Source: Paenarthrobacter sp. GOM3
GTDB lineage: Bacteria > Actinomycetota > Actinomycetes > Actinomycetales > Micrococcaceae
Direction: 5' to 3'
NCBI RefSeq assembly: GCF_018215265.2
Contig: NZ_CP136562.1
Coordinates: forward strand, 1,364,001-1,428,000
DNA length: 64,000 nucleotides
Under the pieces are notes generated by a model, which saw nothing but the letters and a program-made list of their open reading frames with translations, was not told where the DNA came from and made no database searches. A program made the position numbers and the translations under genes. Shown piece after piece: positions 1 to 8,528 of the stretch. The stretch's first letter is position 1. Each line of letters begins with the position of its first letter.

Positions 1-263
1 GTCTTCCCCACGCCGGGCACGTCCTCCAACAGAAGGTGGCCCTGGGCGAGCAGGACAGTCAGTGCCAGCTTGGCGGCGTCCGCTTTCCCGTCGATGACCT
101 GGTTGATGGAGGCCAGGATTCGTTCACTGGCGTCGTGGAACCCGTCCGCGTCCATGACCTGCGGCCTGTGACCGTTGAGGGCAGCACCATCATGGGGGCG
201 CTCACTGTAGGCCTCGCCATGGAGGAGCGAGGGTTCAACAGTGACTTGTCGCTTGGACTCCAT
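1..263 (-). CDS. MoxR-family AAA+ ATPase, N-terminal part (runs off left edge)
   Basis: Only the first 87 codons lie in the window. The minus-strand reading frame starts with ATG at 263 and remains open to base 1. It contains an alpha-helical segment reading ASINQVIDGKADAAKL and then a Walker A motif with its lead-in, LLLEDVPGVGKT, the standard beginning of MoxR ATPases, which act as chaperone-like factors often for von Willebrand/DUF58 proteins encoded downstream. The first 35 residues are poorly conserved, so a later start (ATG at 155) is possible. The gene is divergent from tatD, with about 170 bp between them. Family assignment is firm; the particular subfamily and partners lie outside the window. 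Confidence 0.8.
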   Translation of the reverse strand, partial: MESKRQVTVEPSLLHGEAYSERPHDGAALNGHRPQVMDADGFHDASERILASINQVIDGKADAAKLALTVLLAQGHLLLEDVPGVGK

Positions 264-435
264 GGATTGCCCTTCAGCCGTGGCCACACAACAGCAAACC
301 TGCTGGTGCTGGCCGCCTTTCCGTTCCAGACTACCCAGACTTTGGCCGTCCCTGACATAGTGCTTCGGGAATTTATGTGCCATCTGGAATTTATCGGCTC
401 CGTTCCAAGGACCGCGGTCCGATTAAGGTGGAAAG

Positions 436-1332
436 ATGTGCAACTCCCTCGCCCCTGCTCCGTACCGCGCGCCAGCCGATGCAACTGAACCCACAGAAGC
501 CCGGAAGGAATATCCGCCTGCGCCCGAGCCCCTGCCCGTGCCCGTCATGGACAACCACACCCATCTGGACTTCCGGCACGGCCTGATCGAGGTTTCGGTC
601 CGGGACGCCATGGACTCAGCCGAGGCCGTGGGCGTACAGGGCGCCGTGCAGGTGGGCTGCGACCTTGAATCTTCCCGGTTCACCGTGCAGGCCGTGGAAG
701 CCGATGCGCGCTTGCTGGGAGCCGTGGCCATCCACCCCAACGATGCGCCCATCTATGCAGGGCGCGGGGAGCTGGAGTCGGCGCTCGCGGAGATCGAGGA
801 ATTGGCATCCCACCCGCGCGTCCGCGCCATCGGAGAGACCGGGTTGGATTTTTTCCGGACCCACGGGGAAGGGTTGGCCCATCAGCGGTACTCCTTCCGG
901 CGCCACATCGACATAGCAAAGCGGCTGGGTCTGACCCTGCAGATCCACGACCGTGACGCCCATGATGACGTGGTGCAGGTGCTGGGGGAGGAGGGGGCAC
1001 CGGAGCGGGTGGTTTTCCATTGTTTCTCCGGCGACGCGGAGCTGGCCCGGATCTGCAACGACAACGGCTGGTACATGTCTTTCGCCGGCACCATGACCTT
1101 CAAGAACGCGGGCAACCTCCGAGAGGCGTTGGCCATCGCCGAGCCCAGCAGGATCCTGGTGGAAACGGATTCGCCTTTCCTGACTCCGCACCCGCATCGA
1201 GGACGGCCGAACGCCAGCTACATGGTTCCGTACACGGTCCGTTCCATGGCGGAAGTGACAGGAAATGACCTTTCCGAGCTGTGTTCGCGATTGGCCGAAA
1301 ACACGCTGCGTGCCTATGGATCATGGGCCTGA
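436..1332 (+). CDS. tatD: TatD-family metal-dependent hydrolase/DNase
   Basis: The 298-aa product has the full set of TatD metal-ligand motifs in order: DNHTHLDF near residue 38, RAIGETGLDFF near 132, a central histidine segment (LQIHDRDAHDD), VFHCFSGD, and LVETDSPFLTP near the C-terminus. The family comprises TIM-barrel 3'-5' exonucleases/deoxyribonucleases implicated in DNA repair and RNA quality control. The ATG at 436 has a purine-rich AAGGTGG immediately upstream; the first 35 residues are proline-rich and outside the barrel, so the ATG at residue 38 is an alternative. It precedes rpf and ksgA, an order also known from mycobacteria. Confidence 0.9.
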   Translation: MCNSLAPAPYRAPADATEPTEARKEYPPAPEPLPVPVMDNHTHLDFRHGLIEVSVRDAMDSAEAVGVQGAVQVGCDLESSRFTVQAVEADARLLGAVAIHPNDAPIYAGRGELESALAEIEELASHPRVRAIGETGLDFFRTHGEGLAHQRYSFRRHIDIAKRLGLTLQIHDRDAHDDVVQVLGEEGAPERVVFHCFSGDAELARICNDNGWYMSFAGTMTFKNAGNLREALAIAEPSRILVETDSPFLTPHPHRGRPNASYMVPYTVRSMAEVTGNDLSELCSRLAENTLRAYGSWA

Positions 1333-1401
1333 TGCCGGTTTGAGATCCCCGTGGAGGCCTTTCTGATGGATACCGGGTATGCAGATGTCTTGGCCGCTTT
1401 A

Positions 1402-1423
1402 TAACAGATCGGTTACTGTGTTA
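1402..1423. promoter_or_regulatory. Inverted repeat in the rpf upstream region
   Basis: In the 289-bp gap before the rpf gene the sequence TAACA (1402-1406) is mirrored by TGTTA (1419-1423) with a 12-nt spacer, inside a locally AT-rich patch. It could be an operator or part of a promoter. I looked for the conserved core of the c-di-AMP (ydaO) riboswitch, which precedes some actinobacterial rpf genes, and could not recognise it. The rest of the gap shows no open reading frame of its own that I would support. Confidence 0.25.
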
Positions 1424-1621
1424 AACAAGTAGCCGGGGTCGGGGAAGGCCTTCGGACAACTGGGCGGGTTGATTCCGTGCCCACAAGTTGAATGATTTTG
1501 GCGGCGCAGATGCCGGCAGCATGAGTGGGACCAGGCTTGTAGTCTGGCCCCTCCGTTTTGCGGCTGGCATTTCTTCTGTGCTTTTCCCCGTGCCCGGATG
1601 GTCTGAGAGTAATGGGCAATC

Positions 1622-2782
1622 GTGATCAAGTTCTTCACAACGGATGGCAAGTTCAGCTTCCTTAAAGTCGGGACCCAGTTGCTGGTTGTTGCAGCGCTGG
1701 TAGTAGGTGTCGTCGCCTTCGTGGGCAACAACAAGACGGTCACCCTTAACGTCGACGGCAAAGTGAGCTCCATCCAGACCTTCGGTGGCACCGTAGACCA
1801 GGTGGTCAAGGCAGCCAAGGTCGAGCTGAAGGACGCAGACCGCGTTTCCCCCGCACTGGACAGCAAGGTCGAGAACGGCTCGGTGGTCAACGTCAATCTG
1901 GCCAAGGCTGTCTCCATTGAGCTGGACGGTGCCCGGAAGACCGTCAACACCACTGCTCCGGACGTGGCAGGGCTGGTAAGCGAACTCGGAGTGGCCAGTT
2001 CCTCCGAGGTATCCCAGCCCAAGGAAGCCTCCCTGCAGGTGACCGGCTCCTTCGTTTCAATCTCCACGCCCAAGACCATCAGCCTCGTCGCTGACGGCAA
2101 GGACACCAGCACCACCACGACGGCGCCCGACGTCGCCACCGTCCTCAAGGACGCCGGCATCGCCGTGGGCGCCAACGACCGTGTCTCGCAGCCCGGCAAC
2201 GCCCCCGTCATCCAGGACATGGTGATCAAGGTTTCCCGGGTGGACACCAGCAAGACCGATCAGGCCACCGAAGAAGTTCCTTTCGAAAGCGTGAAGACCG
2301 ACTCCGCAGACCTGTTCAAGGGCGAAGAGAAGGTCACCCAGAAGGGTGTACCCGGCGCACTGACGAAGAACTTCAAGTTGGTCATGGTTGATGGCCGCGA
2401 GGCGTCCCGCACGCTGGTTTCCAGCGACGTCACGACCAAGCCCGTTACCGAGCAGGTCAGCGTAGGAACCAAGGCACGCCCCGTCGCCACTCCGGCCAAG
2501 GCCACCGCAGCAGCACCAACGTCCAGCGGCCCCACCGGCGCCCCGAACGAGGCAATGTGGGACAGGATCGCCCAGTGCGAATCCGGTGGAAACTGGTCCA
2601 TCAACAGCGGTAATGGCTACTACGGCGGCCTGCAGTTCTCCGGCCCCACCTGGTTGGCCAACGGTGGTGGCGCTTACGCTGCCAACGCCAGCCTCGCCAC
2701 CAAGGCGCAGCAAATCGAGATCGCCAACCGCCTCTACGCAAAGAACGGCCTCAGCGACTGGGGCTGCGCGCACGCAGCCTAG
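1622..2782 (+). CDS. rpfB: Resuscitation-promoting factor, RpfB type
   Basis: This 386-aa exported cell-wall enzyme has a GTG start. A hydrophobic signal/anchor segment at about residues 17-36 is followed by three DUF348-type repeats (about 40-200), a G5 domain (about 210-285), an Ala/Pro/Thr linker and a C-terminal Rpf lysozyme-like domain (about 307-386). The catalytic Glu lies in IAQCESGGNWS, and the fold's Cys pair is CES and DWGCAHAA. Rpf proteins cleave peptidoglycan and promote exit from dormancy. The gene lies 26 bp upstream of ksgA, matching the mycobacterial tatD-rpfB-ksgA order. Confidence 0.93.
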   Translation: MIKFFTTDGKFSFLKVGTQLLVVAALVVGVVAFVGNNKTVTLNVDGKVSSIQTFGGTVDQVVKAAKVELKDADRVSPALDSKVENGSVVNVNLAKAVSIELDGARKTVNTTAPDVAGLVSELGVASSSEVSQPKEASLQVTGSFVSISTPKTISLVADGKDTSTTTTAPDVATVLKDAGIAVGANDRVSQPGNAPVIQDMVIKVSRVDTSKTDQATEEVPFESVKTDSADLFKGEEKVTQKGVPGALTKNFKLVMVDGREASRTLVSSDVTTKPVTEQVSVGTKARPVATPAKATAAAPTSSGPTGAPNEAMWDRIAQCESGGNWSINSGNGYYGGLQFSGPTWLANGGGAYAANASLATKAQQIEIANRLYAKNGLSDWGCAHAA

Positions 2783-2808
2783 GCCCGCACAGGCGATACG
2801 ATACCTAG

Positions 2809-3690
2809 GTGACTGAACCGAATTCCGATCCCGCCGCCGTCGCGCCTTTGCTGGGCGCCACAGACATCCGACGGCTTGCCGAGGAAATCGGTGTACGCCC
2901 TACAAAAACCCTGGGCCAGAACTTTGTGATTGACGGCAACACGATCCGCAGGATCGTGTCCGCCGCCAATATCGACGCCGGCGAGACCGTGTTGGAGGTC
3001 GGGCCCGGGCTGGGTTCCCTCACCTTGGGCCTGCTGGACGCGGCCAAATCGGTGGTGGCTGTGGAGATCGACCCCGTCCTGGCCGGGAAGTTGCCGGAAA
3101 CCGTTCGGGCTTGGCGGCCGCACGCCGAGGAGAACTTCCACTTGGTGCTCTCGGACGCCATGAAGGTTACCGAACTGCCCGTGCCTCCCACGGCACTGGT
3201 GGCCAACCTGCCCTACAACGTTGCCGTGCCCGTGGTGCTGCACCTGCTCCAGCATTTCCCGAGCCTGCAGCACGGCCTGGTGATGGTGCAGGACGAGGTA
3301 GCCGACCGCCTGGCAGCAACTCCCGGATCCAAGATCTATGGGGTGCCGTCCGTTAAGGCCGCCTGGTATGGCCACATGCGCAAGGCAGGTGTCATTGGCA
3401 TGAACGTGTTTTGGCCCGCGCCCAAAATCCACTCAGGACTCGTGGCGTTCACCCGCCATGACCCGCCGCAGACGCACGCCACCAGGGAACAGGTTTTCGC
3501 CGTCATCGACGCAGCATTCGCCCAGCGGCGCAAGACCCTTCGCGCCGCGCTGGCCGGTTGGGCGGGGAGCGCAGCAGAAGCGGAACGTTGCCTCGTTGCT
3601 GCCGGTGTGGATCCGACTGCCCGCGGTGAAGTCCTGGATATTTCCGCGTACGTCAAAATCGCCGAAGCCCGCCACCCCGTGGACGCATGA
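2809..3690 (+). CDS. ksgA: 16S rRNA (adenine1518/1519-N6)-dimethyltransferase
   Basis: The 293-aa protein has a GTG start. It carries TLGQNFVID near residue 39, the SAM-binding motif [11 protein letters not shown] near 64, the acidic VVAVEIDP and the catalytic NLPYN motif ([11 protein letters not shown]). KsgA/RsmA dimethylates two adjacent adenines in helix 45 of 16S rRNA during small-subunit maturation. Its stop overlaps the start of ispE by 4 bp (ATGA), so the two genes are translationally coupled. Confidence 0.95.
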   Translation: MTEPNSDPAAVAPLLGATDIRRLAEEIGVRPTKTLGQNFVIDGNTIRRIVSAANIDAGETVLEVGPGLGSLTLGLLDAAKSVVAVEIDPVLAGKLPETVRAWRPHAEENFHLVLSDAMKVTELPVPPTALVANLPYNVAVPVVLHLLQHFPSLQHGLVMVQDEVADRLAATPGSKIYGVPSVKAAWYGHMRKAGVIGMNVFWPAPKIHSGLVAFTRHDPPQTHATREQVFAVIDAAFAQRRKTLRAALAGWAGSAAEAERCLVAAGVDPTARGEVLDISAYVKIAEARHPVDA

Positions 3691-4679
3691 CGCCGGGCAC
3701 CCGTAAGCCGAGCAGCCTGCCGTTCGTGGGGGACCGCTTCCATGCCCGGACAGTGCGGGTCAAAGCGCCGGGAAAGGTCAACGTCTCCCTGAGCGTGGGC
3801 CCCCTGCGCGCCGACGGCTACCATTCGGTGGCCAGCGTCTACCTCGCCGTTTCCCTCTACGAGGAAGTAGCGGCAACCAGTACCGAGACTGGCGGAATCA
3901 CCGTCAGCATCAGCCCGGACAGCACCCTGGACCTCGACGGCGTCGATATACCTCTGGACGAACGCAACCTCGCCTACAAGGCCGCCGCCATCATGGCAGA
4001 AATGTCCGAGAAGCCCACTGGCGTGCACCTGGAAATCACCAAGCGCGTGCCGGTTGCGGGTGGCATGGGCGGCGGTTCCGCGGACGCCGCGGCCACGCTG
4101 CTCGCGTGCGATGCCCTGTGGAACAGCGGCCTTTCCCGCGAGGAACTCGCGCACTTGGCAGCAGAACTGGGTGCAGACGTGCCCTTTTCCCTCCTGGGCG
4201 GCACCGCCGTCGGGCTTGGCGTGGGAGATAAACTTTCGCCCGCACTGGCCAAGGCGCAAACGGACTGGGTGCTGGTCTTCGCCGACTACGGGCTGTCAAC
4301 ACCGGACGTCTTCCGCACCCTCGATGGCCTCCGGGATTCCGAAGGGGTGGATATTCCGGAGCCCGTGGATGTGGATCCCACCATTCTCCAAGCCCTCCGC
4401 CACGGCGACCCCGAGACGCTCAGCCGGGTCCTCATCAACGACCTCCAGCGGGCCTCCATCACCCTCGCACCACAACTGCGCGACACCATCGGACTGGGCG
4501 AAGCACGCGGCGCGTTGGCCGGCATGGTCTCCGGTTCCGGCCCCACCGTTGCGTTGCTGGCCCGGGACTCCGTCTCGGCCAGCGTCCTCGCCGAAGAACT
4601 GACCCACCGGGGCCACACCGCCGTGGCGGTGCATGGTCCCGTTCCCGGTGCCCGGATCATCTCCGATACCCTCCTGTAG
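3687..4679 (+). CDS. ispE: 4-diphosphocytidyl-2-C-methyl-D-erythritol kinase
   Basis: The 330-aa GHMP kinase phosphorylates the 2-hydroxyl of CDP-methylerythritol in the non-mevalonate isoprenoid pathway. The N-terminal [16 protein letters not shown] carries the substrate Lys, the central glycine-rich ATP loop is [17 protein letters not shown], and the C-terminal motif is [13 protein letters not shown]. The length is typical, with about 20 extra residues at the N-terminus. The start overlaps the ksgA stop by four bases. Confidence 0.94.
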   Translation: MTPGTRKPSSLPFVGDRFHARTVRVKAPGKVNVSLSVGPLRADGYHSVASVYLAVSLYEEVAATSTETGGITVSISPDSTLDLDGVDIPLDERNLAYKAAAIMAEMSEKPTGVHLEITKRVPVAGGMGGGSADAAATLLACDALWNSGLSREELAHLAAELGADVPFSLLGGTAVGLGVGDKLSPALAKAQTDWVLVFADYGLSTPDVFRTLDGLRDSEGVDIPEPVDVDPTILQALRHGDPETLSRVLINDLQRASITLAPQLRDTIGLGEARGALAGMVSGSGPTVALLARDSVSASVLAEELTHRGHTAVAVHGPVPGARIISDTLL

Positions 4680-4731
4680 TACCCCTCCAGCTTCAGTACT
4701 CCCGCATTCCAGCAGTAGAAAGTAGTACCCA

Positions 4732-6561
4732 TTGGCCCACCTGCTCGGCGGCGAAAACCTCACCGTTTCGTTCGCGACCCGCACTGTCCTCGACGGCGTC
4801 ACCCTCGGTTTGGAGGACGGTGACCGCATCGGCATGGTGGGCCGCAACGGAGACGGCAAATCAACCCTCATGCGCCTGCTCGCCCTGCGCTCAACGCCCG
4901 ATTCCGGTCGCGTCACCAAACGCGGCGACGTGACCGTCGGCTACCTCGACCAAGGCGACGTGCTCGACGGCGACCTCACAGTAGGCGCTGCGATCGTCGG
5001 CGACCGCGCGGACCACGAATGGGCTGCCAACGCCAAAATCCGCGAAGTCATGGGCGGATTGGTGGGCGACGTCGACTGGCACGCCAACGTCCACGCACTC
5101 TCCGGTGGACAGAAACGCCGTGTCGCGTTGGCCAAGCTGCTCATCGAAGACCACGACGTCATCATGTTGGACGAGCCCACCAACCACCTCGACGTCGAAG
5201 GCGTCGCCTGGCTGGCCCGGCACCTGAAGACCCGCTGGCGCGCCAACCAGGGCGCGTTCCTGGTAGTCACCCACGACCGCTGGTTCCTGGACGAAGTCTG
5301 CAACTACACCTGGGAAGTCCACGACGCCATGGTGGACATGTTCGACGGCGGATATGCCGCCTACGTTTTGGCACGCGCCGAGCGTGACCGGATGGCCGCC
5401 GTCGTCGAAGGCAAGCGCCAGCAACTGGTCAAAAAGGAGCTTGCCTGGCTTCGCCGCGGCGCCCCGGCCCGAACAGCAAAGCCGAAGTTCCGTATCGAAG
5501 CCGCCAATGACCTCATCGCCGACGTGCCCGATCCCCGCGACTCCGTGGCCCTGAGCAAAATGGCCACCGCCCGCTTGGGCAAGGACGTGCTGGACCTCGA
5601 GAACGTGACCCTCGACTTCCTCGACGGCGAAGACGGCCAGAAGCTGTTCGACAACATCACCCTTCGGCTCGCGCCGGGCGAACGCCTGGGACTGGTGGGG
5701 GTCAACGGTGCCGGCAAGTCCACCCTGCTGAAACTGCTCAACGGCGAAATCCAGCCCACGTCCGGGAAAGTGAAGCGCGGGAAGACCGTGGTCACCGCCG
5801 TGCTCACCCAGGACGTCAAAGAACTCGACGACGTCTCGGACCTGCGGGTCATTGAAGTCATTGAACGCGAAAAGCGGTCCTTCAGCGTGGGCGGCAAGGA
5901 GTTCACCGCAGGACAACTCGTGGAGCAGCTCGGGTTCACCAAGGAAAAGCAATGGACCCCGGTCTCCGACCTTTCCGGTGGCGAGCGGCGACGACTTCAA
6001 CTCCTGCGCCTGCTGGTCGGTGAGCCCAACGTCCTCATGCTCGACGAACCCACCAACGACCTCGACACCGACACCCTCGCCGCCGTCGAAGACGTCCTTG
6101 ACGGTTGGCCCGGCACGCTCGTAGTCGTCAGCCACGACCGCTACCTCCTGGAACGCGTCACCGACAACCAAATGGCGTTGCTGGGAGACGGCAAACTCCG
6201 CGGCCTTCCCGGCGGCGTGGACCAATACCTGGAACTGCGCGAAGCGGCACTTGCTTCCGGCGCCGTCGGCGGGGGATCCGGCGCGCCGACTTCCGCCAGT
6301 GGGTCCTCTGCTTCCACTGCTGCATCAGGTGCCAGCGAGGCCGAAAAGCGCGAAGCCCGCAAGGACCTCAACAGGATCGACCGCCAACTTGGCAAGATCG
6401 CCCAGCAGGAAGAAAAGCTCCACACCCAGATGGCTGCGAAGTCCGAATCCGGCGACTTCGACGCACTCGGCGAACTCAACGGCAAGCTCCGCGAATTGCT
6501 CGACGAGAAAGAGGGCCTGGAGCTCGAGTGGTTGGAGGCCGCCGAAATCCTGGGCGAGTAG
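4732..6561 (+). CDS. ABC-F family ATP-binding protein (Uup-like)
   Basis: The 609-aa soluble protein has two ABC domains and no membrane segments. First domain: Walker A GRNGDGKST (about 38-45), signature LSGGQKRRVAL, Walker B MLDEPTNHLD. Second domain: Walker A GVNGAGKST (about 324), signature LSGGERRRLQL, Walker B MLDEPTNDLD. An Ala/Ser-rich hinge leads to a charged C-terminal coiled coil (about 535-609), as in Uup. ABC-F proteins act on the ribosome. The start is TTG at 4732, chosen because the ABC domain begins within a few residues and no better start exists; the ribosome-binding site is weak. It follows ispE by 52 bp. Confidence 0.9.
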   Translation: MAHLLGGENLTVSFATRTVLDGVTLGLEDGDRIGMVGRNGDGKSTLMRLLALRSTPDSGRVTKRGDVTVGYLDQGDVLDGDLTVGAAIVGDRADHEWAANAKIREVMGGLVGDVDWHANVHALSGGQKRRVALAKLLIEDHDVIMLDEPTNHLDVEGVAWLARHLKTRWRANQGAFLVVTHDRWFLDEVCNYTWEVHDAMVDMFDGGYAAYVLARAERDRMAAVVEGKRQQLVKKELAWLRRGAPARTAKPKFRIEAANDLIADVPDPRDSVALSKMATARLGKDVLDLENVTLDFLDGEDGQKLFDNITLRLAPGERLGLVGVNGAGKSTLLKLLNGEIQPTSGKVKRGKTVVTAVLTQDVKELDDVSDLRVIEVIEREKRSFSVGGKEFTAGQLVEQLGFTKEKQWTPVSDLSGGERRRLQLLRLLVGEPNVLMLDEPTNDLDTDTLAAVEDVLDGWPGTLVVVSHDRYLLERVTDNQMALLGDGKLRGLPGGVDQYLELREAALASGAVGGGSGAPTSASGSSASTAASGASEAEKREARKDLNRIDRQLGKIAQQEEKLHTQMAAKSESGDFDALGELNGKLRELLDEKEGLELEWLEAAEILGE

Positions 6562-6701
6562 TTCGGGCTGGTGCGTGCTGGTGGCGCCGCGTGCTCCGGG
6601 GCGTGTTGCTGGTGGGGGAGCAGCGGCGCGCATCCTCTGCGTGCTGCTCCTTCGTCGCTTTGACGCACGCTGCCGGATGCCCGCCGCCGCTCCGACGCTC
6701 G

Positions 6702-6840
6702 CTCACGTCCCGCCGGTTTGGGCGGGACGCTCTCTCACGTCCCGCCGGTTTGGGCGGGACGCTCTCTCACGTCCCGCCGGTTTGGGCGGGACGCTCTCTC
6801 ACGTCCCGCCGGTTTGGGCGGGACGCTCTCTCACGTCCCG
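6702..6840. repeat. Four tandem 32-bp repeats, each a perfect hairpin
   Basis: Identical 32-bp units begin at 6702, 6734, 6766 and 6798, and an 11-bp fifth fragment begins at 6830. Each unit contains GTCCCGCC and GGCGGGAC around a GGTTTG loop, so every copy can form an 8-bp GC stem. The block lies between the convergent ABC-F and VOC genes and ends 4 bp before the VOC stop codon. It may act as a multiple transcription stop or a recombination-prone spacer; the copies are too alike and too closely packed to be CRISPR. Confidence 0.9.
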
Positions 6841-6844
6841 AGTG

Positions 6845-7246
6845 CTATTCGGCGGCCTCGTAGCCTATGAGCCAGTGGAGGCCGTGACGGTCCACAACCT
6901 GGCCGTCTGACGCGCCCCACGGTTTCTGCGCCAGCGGGTCGACGATCCGGCCGCCGTCGGCAAGCTTGTCGAACCATTCGTGAAGAACGTCGGGTTCGGC
7001 AGTTCCCAGCAGCGAGAGCATGGCGCCTTGGATGCTGACTGTGTTTTCGGCGTTCGCAGCGTCGGAACCGAACAACGACACCGCACCACTGAGGACTCCA
7101 TGGGCGATGGCATCGGGAGGGCCGTCCGTGCGATTGAACTCTTCGAAGGTGTGCAACGAAAGCTCGCCGCCGAAGATGCTCGCGTAAAAGCCAAGCGCTT
7201 CGCGGGCTGTCCCGGGAAAAGTGACATAGAGCTGGGGTGCAGTCAT
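6845..7246 (-). CDS. VOC-superfamily (PhnB/glyoxalase-like) protein
   Basis: The 133-aa protein begins LYVTFPGTAREALGFY and contains YASIFGGEL, the repeated beta-alpha-beta features of the PhnB-like (3-demethylubiquinone-methyltransferase-like) branch of the VOC fold, and ends in a DRHGLHWLIGY segment typical of that branch. The exact substrate is unknown, and many such proteins lack a proven reaction. ATG at 7246 is chosen because AGGA lies about 7 bp upstream; a GTG two codons earlier is an alternative. The stop abuts the hairpin repeat block. Confidence 0.8.
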   Translation of the reverse strand: MTAPQLYVTFPGTAREALGFYASIFGGELSLHTFEEFNRTDGPPDAIAHGVLSGAVSLFGSDAANAENTVSIQGAMLSLLGTAEPDVLHEWFDKLADGGRIVDPLAQKPWGASDGQVVDRHGLHWLIGYEAAE

Positions 7247-7373
7247 GAGCACATCCTACAAACCGGCCAGCAGGGCCCCGACTCTGACACGTCGCCAACC
7301 CGCTTTCCCGTTGCAGCCCAACAACGTCCAAGCGGTGCAGCAACGGTGTCCGGGGCGGCGAACCCGGCCCACG

Positions 7374-7457
7374 TGGGGTGTGAGTGAGGGTTGGGCTCAA
7401 GGGGGTGGGGTGTGAGTGAGGGTTCGGCTCAAGGGGGTGGGGTGTGAGTGAGGGTTG
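7374..7457. repeat. Direct repeats, 32-bp period, 2.6 copies
   Basis: A G-rich unit (core GGGGTGTGAGTGAGGG) starts at 7374, 7406 and 7438. The first two copies differ at one position (TTGGGCTC versus TTCGGCTC), and the third is cut off at 20 bp by the stop codon of the TetR gene. The unit is unrelated in sequence to the hairpin repeats at 6702 but has the same 32-bp period. It lies in the gap between the VOC gene (which starts at 7246) and the end of the TetR gene. Confidence 0.85.
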
Positions 7458-8144
7458 TTAGCTGTCGGAACGCAGCTCCGGCTCTTTCTGCAATCCGGTG
7501 AGCCCGTTCCAGGCAAGGTTCACCAAGTGGGCTGCAACGGCACGTTTGTCGGGTTGGCGGCTGTCGAGCCACCATTGGCCCGTCATGGCCACCATGCCTA
7601 CGAGCATTTGCGCGTACATGGCACCATCGGCTGCGCTGAAACCCCGGCGGGCGAATTCGTCCGAAAGCAGGTGCTCAACGCGTGCTGTGACATGTGAGAG
7701 CAGGGTTGAGAAGGCGCCCTCGGGCTGGGAGGGTGGGGCGTCCCGCATGAGGATCCGGAAGCCGTCCGTGCGGTCTTCGATGTAGCCAAGAAGGGCAAGC
7801 GCGGCACGCTCCACCAGGACTCGGGGCTTGGCGTCGGTGCTCAGTGCCTCGGTAATGGAGTCCAGGAGGATCCGGAATTCGGTCTCCACGACCTGCCGGT
7901 ACAGCCCCTCCTTCGACCCGAAATGTTCGTATATGACCGGCTTGGACACGCCGGCCGTGGCTGCGATTTCCTCGATGGTGGTGCCATCCAGTCCGCGGGC
8001 CGCGAAGAGTGCGCGGCCGATGCCAATGAGCTGCGATTTCCGCTGCTGCCCAGTCATCCGAACGCGCACTGCCGGACCGTTGTGGGCAGCCTCCACAGGC
8101 TCGACGGCGGCTGCGGGCCGGGGGATTTCAGTGCGCTTGCTCAC
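7458..8144 (-). CDS. TetR-family transcriptional regulator
   Basis: The 228-aa protein from GTG at 8144 has an N-terminal TetR helix-turn-helix (GTTIEEIAATAGVSKPVIY, about residues 55-73) followed by the expected FGSKEGLYRQVV and a variable all-helical ligand domain. The open frame extends 32 codons further upstream, but that stretch has no family similarity, and residues after VSKRTEIP look like a plausible N-terminus. A TetR gene near glmU and mfd is also found in mycobacteria. The ligand and target are unknown; an autoregulatory role is only an inference. Confidence 0.85.
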   Translation of the reverse strand: MSKRTEIPRPAAAVEPVEAAHNGPAVRVRMTGQQRKSQLIGIGRALFAARGLDGTTIEEIAATAGVSKPVIYEHFGSKEGLYRQVVETEFRILLDSITEALSTDAKPRVLVERAALALLGYIEDRTDGFRILMRDAPPSQPEGAFSTLLSHVTARVEHLLSDEFARRGFSAADGAMYAQMLVGMVAMTGQWWLDSRQPDKRAVAAHLVNLAWNGLTGLQKEPELRSDS

Positions 8145-8334
8145 GTGACCATCATGCCTCAGGTGCCAGCAGGTGAGGGCCAAGGCGGTGTCCGTTGGTG
8201 CGTCGGCGAAGTGGTGGCGGGCAGCCAAGTCGCGAACCACGCAAAGGTCATGGCAAACTAGATTCTTGTGTGTGCATCCCGGTGAGTCGGGAAGCCCCCG
8301 GGCCCTGCTGCCTGGAGGTGTGAATCATGCACGG

Positions 8335-8406
8335 TCCGCTCTGGTGTAATGGCAGCACCCCGGCCTTTGGAGCCGTGGAGTATAGGTTCGAATCCTATGG
8401 GCGGAA
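8335..8406 (+). tRNA. tRNA-Gln (anticodon TTG)
   Basis: The 72-nt cloverleaf has acceptor arms TCCGCTC (8335-8341) and GGGCGGA (8399-8405) with discriminator A. The D arm pairs GTG with CAC, and the T arm is ATAGG-TTCGAAT-CCTAT. The anticodon loop CTTTGGA puts TTG at positions 34-36, and the U1-A72 end pair is typical of bacterial tRNA-Gln. Pair 27-43 is mismatched. No CCA is encoded. Reading the loop one base later would give TGG (Pro), but the stem geometry supports Gln. Confidence 0.92.
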
Positions 8407-8528
8407 CGGTCGGAAAATGCGCTCCTCTCTGTACCTGGAACGGCTCGAACGGTGCCTGGGTCCATTGTTGGATGGCAGCATTCCGAAGCCGGGTTACCCG
8501 GGACATACCGAGCAAGGAGAGCCAGTAC

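Noticed and set aside
1333..1621. c-di-AMP (ydaO-type) riboswitch before rpf
   Set aside because: Known from other actinobacterial rpf genes, but I could not recognise the conserved core in this gap.
6702..6840. Possible CRISPR array
   Set aside because: All four units are identical with no variable spacers, and there are no cas genes nearby.
8335..8406. tRNA-Pro reading of the anticodon (TGG)
   Set aside because: Shifting the loop by one base breaks the anticodon stem, whereas TTG gives T at position 33 and a U1-A72 pair typical of tRNA-Gln.
8349..8528. N-terminal extension of GlmU from 8349
   Set aside because: It would translate the tRNA-Gln gene; the GTG at 8529 has AAGGAG and begins the conserved domain.
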